Assembly: GCF_032362555.1 (NCBI RefSeq)
Contig: NC_083525.1
Location: forward strand, 2,527,501 to 2,591,500
From: Amyelois transitella
Lineage: Eukaryota; Arthropoda; Insecta; Lepidoptera; Pyralidae
Direction of reading: 5' to 3'
DNA: 64,000 bases
A model generated the notes under the pieces. That model worked only from the letters and a program-made list of their open reading frames with translations. It was not told the DNA's origin and did no database searches. The position numbers were made by a program, and so were the translations under genes. Below, piece by piece: positions 61,438 through 64,000 of this stretch. The first letter of the stretch is position 1. Each line of letters begins with the position of its first letter.

Positions 61438-61973
61438 GATTTTCGATAAAGATTTCCCCTGACTGTTATTCCGGTACTAGCGTCCCCTAGTGAATCCTAC
61501 GTGTAATTTGATGTTTAAGCTACATTTTTGTAAAATTTAATCCAAATCTTTCTCCGAATCATCTCTATAACTCTGATTCACTTTTTAATTAAAGATGAAA
61601 AACAAAAGCAGACTCCAAATTTAAATTCCGAACGAAAAATTATCTACCCGAATTGCGAACATTAAATATTAACGCGCGAAAAAAAACCAGACGCACGCAA
61701 AAATTTCAAATTCCAAACACGATACCACAGACAAGTTCCACGTTCGCCGTAACTCATGGTGTTTCTGTTTAGTCTATGAACGTTGGTGCATCCGGCGGGC
61801 GCAGCGAGTGCCCGATGACAGACAAATGCGCGGCAGGAAGATGGCGTCGTTAGGCCTGTCGTCACCGTAGAGAACCATAAACGTAAATAGAGCTCTTGAT
61901 TTTTCTGAGAGTTTTAGTGCTGGGAATTTGTTTGGTGGAGTTTTGAAGCGGGATACACATATGAGCCGTGTGG

Positions 61974-62118
61974 TTCCCGGCACCAATAAAAAACAAGAAT
62001 AGAACCACTCCATTTAGTTCCCATAGATGTCGTAAAAGGCGACTTAGGGCTGGGTTTATAAACTTGGAATTCTTAGGCCATGGACAAACAACCTGTCACT
62101 ATTTGAATCACAATTCTA
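61974..62118 (+). repeat. family A repeat, 3'-truncated
   Basis: GCCGTGTGGTTCCCGGCACC start, GATGTCGTAAAAGGCGACTT core, ends after CACTATTTGAATCACAATTC. Confidence 0.75.
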
Positions 62119-62988
62119 TTTATATAGTCAAAAGTCTACGTTTAACTTGCTAATGGACCTTTGCCTAAATGAAGAATCCAAAGTTAATATGCCTTGATTG
62201 ATTTTTATAATCATCACACACTGTTATTCTTCGCTCATGTAATACACGCATGGAACTTAACGATTGGTTTAGTTATATATAAATGTAGCATATGTTGCCA
62301 CAAAACGTATAGATTTATTATAGTTATATAGAAAATGGAAGTGATATTACTCCATATCTACAAAAATGCATACAATTTAACCAATACTTAAGTCATATAA
62401 AATGTTAGTAGGTACCAATGGCTAAGATTACGAGACGTGTACAAAGAGGAATCTAAAATCTACAAGCAACGCGAGATAAAAGTAAAAGTCCTTTCTTTCC
62501 ACCCCGATAGGAATGAAGTACGGTAGAAGTCGTAATTTAATCTCAACCCAACACTCACGATAGAAAACGCAAGAACTTAGTATCGACCATAAATAAACTA
62601 ACTAGTAAGCGTTAATCGTTAATTTGTTTTCTTTTTATTTCATTGAACTTTTCCTCAAACCGAGTGGGCGGATCTATCCAGGCTCCGCCCACGTCGCAAC
62701 TGTCTCTTTCTACCTCACTAAAGCTTCGTTTGTGAGAGGAGGAGGTTAGATGTAGGTCAAATTATAACACCGCCTATTAGTCAGAACATTTTTGTAAAGC
62801 TACAAATGAATGTATCTAATTTATTAAACGTTTAAGAATGAATTTGAATTTATATCTTTGTGTTAAAAGATTGATATTGTTGTTATATTTTATGTTGCTA
62901 CAGTTTTACCAGAGACGCCGTTTATATCGCGCGTAAAACGATCGCTGCTTCGCTTTTTATTATGACGTAAAACGGTACCGCTATTGTA

Positions 62989-63006
62989 TTTTATCGCGCG
63001 ATAAAA
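62989..63006. repeat. 18-bp perfect palindrome in a CpG-rich block
   Basis: TTTTATCGCGCGATAAAA equals its own reverse complement. Surrounding 62910-63030 is rich in CG dinucleotides in an otherwise AT-rich region. Confidence 0.8.
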
Positions 63007-63568
63007 AGAGCGTCACGCGTGCTATGCTTCGGGGGCAGGACATGCGGTATTTCTTTATAAGTACTAAGATAAATGTGACTTATATTTCTCAGACATGAAT
63101 AAAAAAAAAATAATCATAATAATGTCAATTTTGACTAAATCTTCCGTCTAGGAAATACTGTGTCTAAAGTTTCAAAGTTGTCGCTCTCGTGACAATTTCA
63201 AAAATCTTTTATTTTTTAATATTACATATTTGAAACCTTACAGTGGTTGTAACTGACATAGTAAATAATACTAAATGCATAGATTTCACAATTATCAAGT
63301 TTTCACATAAATAGGTAATTTTTAAAATGTAATGCACTGACATAAAAGATTACTTAATTATAATACAAACATAATAGGTACACATGCGGTTTGGCTTAAA
63401 AACAGACAAAACTTTCTTATTCTGATTATTCCCACAAGAGTGAAGCCCCGCGATAAAGCTAGTCAGTAAATTCAAATATATATTTATATAAAAATTTGCA
63501 TAAACCTATAACGCATATGTACTTCGCAATAACCACATCATCACTCTACATGATGAGTCACAGTACAT

Positions 63569-63637
63569 TCAGAGTTCAATTGTTTTGCGCTGACGACTGC
63601 TTATATCAATCTTCACCACGTATTCTCCCGCCTTGGG
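63569..63637 (-). CDS. possible last coding exon of a gene beyond the right edge
   Basis: On the minus strand TTATTTGTTTACAG is followed by an open frame PKAGEYVVKIDISSRQRKTI then EL and TGA (63571-63569). Good acceptor and charged, protein-like sequence, but short and without a family assignment. No AATAAA was found in the expected place, so it could be chance. Confidence 0.3.
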   Translation of the reverse strand, partial: PKAGEYVVKIDISSRQRKTIEL

Positions 63638-63756
63638 CTGTAAACAAATAATGAATTGCGTTATTTATACAGTCGCAATTTCCTATAAGTATTCAATTCG
63701 TAAAAATAAACAAGTATCATTTAATTTATCTTACTCGTAAAATAGTATCGACGAGC

Positions 63757-63868
63757 GCGCATGAAAAGAATTTTGAAGGCGGATGAAGCGAAATACTAGT
63801 ATGCATGGAACGTGGCAAGTGGAAAGATGTCGTCTCTACCTACCCCTCTGGGAAAGGCGAGATATAAG
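63757..63868 (+). mobile_element. LINE 3'-end fragment (family B), tail lost
   Basis: GCGCATGAAAAGAATTTTGA, GGAACGTGGCAAGTGGAAAG and CCTACCCCTCTGGGAAAGGC match the family B ORF end. Confidence 0.7.
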
Positions 63869-64000
63869 AGGATACTGATTGACTGATTAACTCAATGAAT
63901 AGTCAAAGCTGCTAGGTCTAGATTGAAATTAAAAATTTTAGGTTTCTTTCGCGATCAAGGTATTACTTAGATATACTTATTCGCACTATGTAAGCGAGTG

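Larger units (their letters stand above)
59134..63568. other. upstream region of the FAS-like gene, no gene recognised
   Basis: Contains family A copies (59850, 60550, 61974), one LINE fragment (61283), an inverted GC-box pair (62664-62692) and a CpG-rich block with an 18-bp palindrome (62900-63030). A GC-richer patch at 60230-60340 has an open frame of 89 codons without family features. The promoter of the FAS-like gene should lie somewhere here. Confidence 0.5.

Overview
The window is nuclear DNA of a moth or butterfly. Genes are AT-rich with many short exons and large introns. Predicted proteins look lepidopteran: tandem glucosylceramidases, a CYP6-type P450, an ApoD/Lazarillo-type lipocalin and a 39-exon fatty-acid-synthase-like gene. 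Introns and gaps are full of short interspersed elements ending in TATG repeats, plus tRNA-derived SINEs and a Helitron-like element of a type common in Lepidoptera. All exon models were built by hand from splice consensus, phase continuity and family motifs.

Layout, left to right. 1-1379 (+): 3' end of a gene for a basic, low-complexity protein of unknown function. 2838-10810 (+): 12-exon lysosomal-type glucosylceramidase (GBA1/GH30 family), 516 aa, both catalytic glutamates present. 12561-13088 (+): a third GBA copy reduced to its last two exons and frameshifted. 13699-15777 (+): two-exon CYP6-like P450, 517 aa. 17486-23121 (+): second intact GBA, 529 aa, same exon phases. 28028-36019 (+): six-exon secreted lipocalin, 267 aa. 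36804-39989: a complete PIF/Harbinger transposon with ~60-bp inverted repeats and a TAA target duplication. It carries an intact transposase (+) and an intact MADF/Myb-like partner gene (-) whose exons are interlocked. 40471-59119 (-): a 39-exon FAS-like gene, 2,282 aa, open in every exon. 59134-63568 is repeat-rich upstream DNA, and 63569-63637 (-) may be the last exon of another gene.

The most striking result is the FAS-like gene. By eye alignment it has lost the catalytic residues of KS (both His), DH (His), KR (nucleotide-binding glycines and Tyr), ACP (phosphopantetheine Ser) and TE (Ser). It keeps an intact-looking malonyl/acetyl transferase triad and the enoyl reductase nucleotide-binding motif. 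No stop or frameshift was seen, so it looks like a maintained multidomain pseudo-synthase rather than a decayed copy.

The three GBA copies and the P450 form one head-to-tail cluster on the + strand, with the P450 between GBA copies. The lipocalin and FAS-like genes converge, with the Harbinger element between them. A recurrent TATG-tailed short repeat and a LINE fragment family share the same 3' end, which suggests a SINE-LINE partnership.
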